Positions 22,321-22,564 of a DNA stretch of 22,564 nucleotides are shown piece by piece. A model generated the notes under the pieces. That model made no database searches. It was not told the DNA's origin and saw nothing but the letters and a program-made list of their open reading frames with translations. The first letter of the stretch is position 1. Each line of letters opens with the position of its first letter. The translations under genes were made by a program, and so were the position numbers. Source of the DNA: Bacteroidales bacterium. Lineage in GTDB: Bacteria > Bacteroidota > Bacteroidia > Bacteroidales > UBA932. The DNA is taken from NCBI GenBank assembly GCA_017554135.1, contig JAFZIX010000071.1, forward strand, positions 1-22,564, given 5' to 3'.

Positions 22321-22564
22321 CTACCTTCTGTTGCTGGCAATCCCTATGTAGTAGAGGAGTGTGGCAAGCGATCCCAGGGCGGCTATCACGTAAGTGTAGG
22401 CCGCCCATTTTAATGCGTCCTTGGCCATAGGCAGCGTCTCGTAGGTGGCGATGCCGGAGTTCTCCAGCCAGGCGATGGCGCGGCGGCTGGCATCGATTTC
22501 GACCGGGAGTGTCACCAGACTGAAAACGGTGGTGAGGGCGAAGAGCCCTATGCCGAGCCAAAGC
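22321..22564 (-). CDS. YugP-like zinc metallopeptidase, C-terminal part (runs off the window)
   Basis: About 80 C-terminal residues are visible on the minus strand; the start lies beyond the window. The segment FSLVTLPVEIDASRRAIAWL, a helix with ASRRA, and a last membrane helix (YTYVIAALGSLATLLYYIGI) match the C-terminus of the YugP/zinc_peptidase_2 family, integral membrane proteins whose HExxH motif would be in the missing part. The apparent internal starts (GTG at 22515) are not real starts, because the conserved frame continues upstream. It is convergent with the BspA-like gene. Confidence 0.8.
   Translation of the reverse strand, partial: LWLGIGLFALTTVFSLVTLPVEIDASRRAIAWLENSGIATYETLPMAKDALKWAAYTYVIAALGSLATLLYYIGIASNRR

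Overview
The window looks like a chromosomal segment of a member of the order Bacteroidales (gut or rumen type). The reasons are the gene content and the promoters. Genes include an OMP_b-brl-type outer membrane barrel, a PASTA protein beside rluD, an HU / tiny mS38-like / RNase G block, fimbrillin-like and BspA-like lipoproteins, and periplasmic-TPR/cytoplasmic-HTH regulators. Bacteroidetes -7 elements (TAnnTTTG) lie in front of most transcription units, and nearly all starts lack a Shine-Dalgarno sequence. I cannot place it below order with confidence. Base composition is visibly GC-rich in the housekeeping part (not computed).

Positions 1-16300 are ordinary core genome. A 5'-truncated outer membrane beta-barrel protein is followed by a tightly overlapped set (PASTA membrane protein, rluD, lnt) and fabF. 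fabF ends at a long bidirectional hairpin shared with the convergent rng (RNase G/E). rng follows HU and a 29-residue mS38/AURKAIP1-like protein on the minus strand. A divergent promoter pair separates HU from a four-gene overlapped operon: lon, ung, coaD (TTG start inside ung) and a secreted thioredoxin-like protein. An M16 zinc protease with its own promoter and a terminator closes this part.

Positions 16300-17660 hold a probable single-domain HUH/Y1 transposase of the RAYT type. It is bracketed by palindromic repeats: two copies upstream and three downstream, each with an exact 51-bp period, in opposite orientation on the two sides. The gene's stop codon lies inside the first downstream palindrome. 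A small ribbon-helix-helix protein is convergent with it.

Positions 17900-22306 look like an accessory regulated locus. A membrane-spanning TPR-LuxR regulator (minus strand) is divergent from a four-gene unit: a stand-alone 68-residue LuxR-type HTH that closely resembles the regulator's own DNA-binding domain, a lipoprotein, an unlisted 42-residue peptide ORF, and a large lipoprotein joining a fimbrillin-like N-terminal half to BspA-type leucine-rich repeats. The divergent intergenic region holds two near-identical dyads (CTATAC-N4-GTATAG) 22 bp apart, placed as expected for activator sites. I consider this locus, and the RAYT island, the most interesting parts. The window ends inside a YugP-like zinc peptidase gene on the minus strand.
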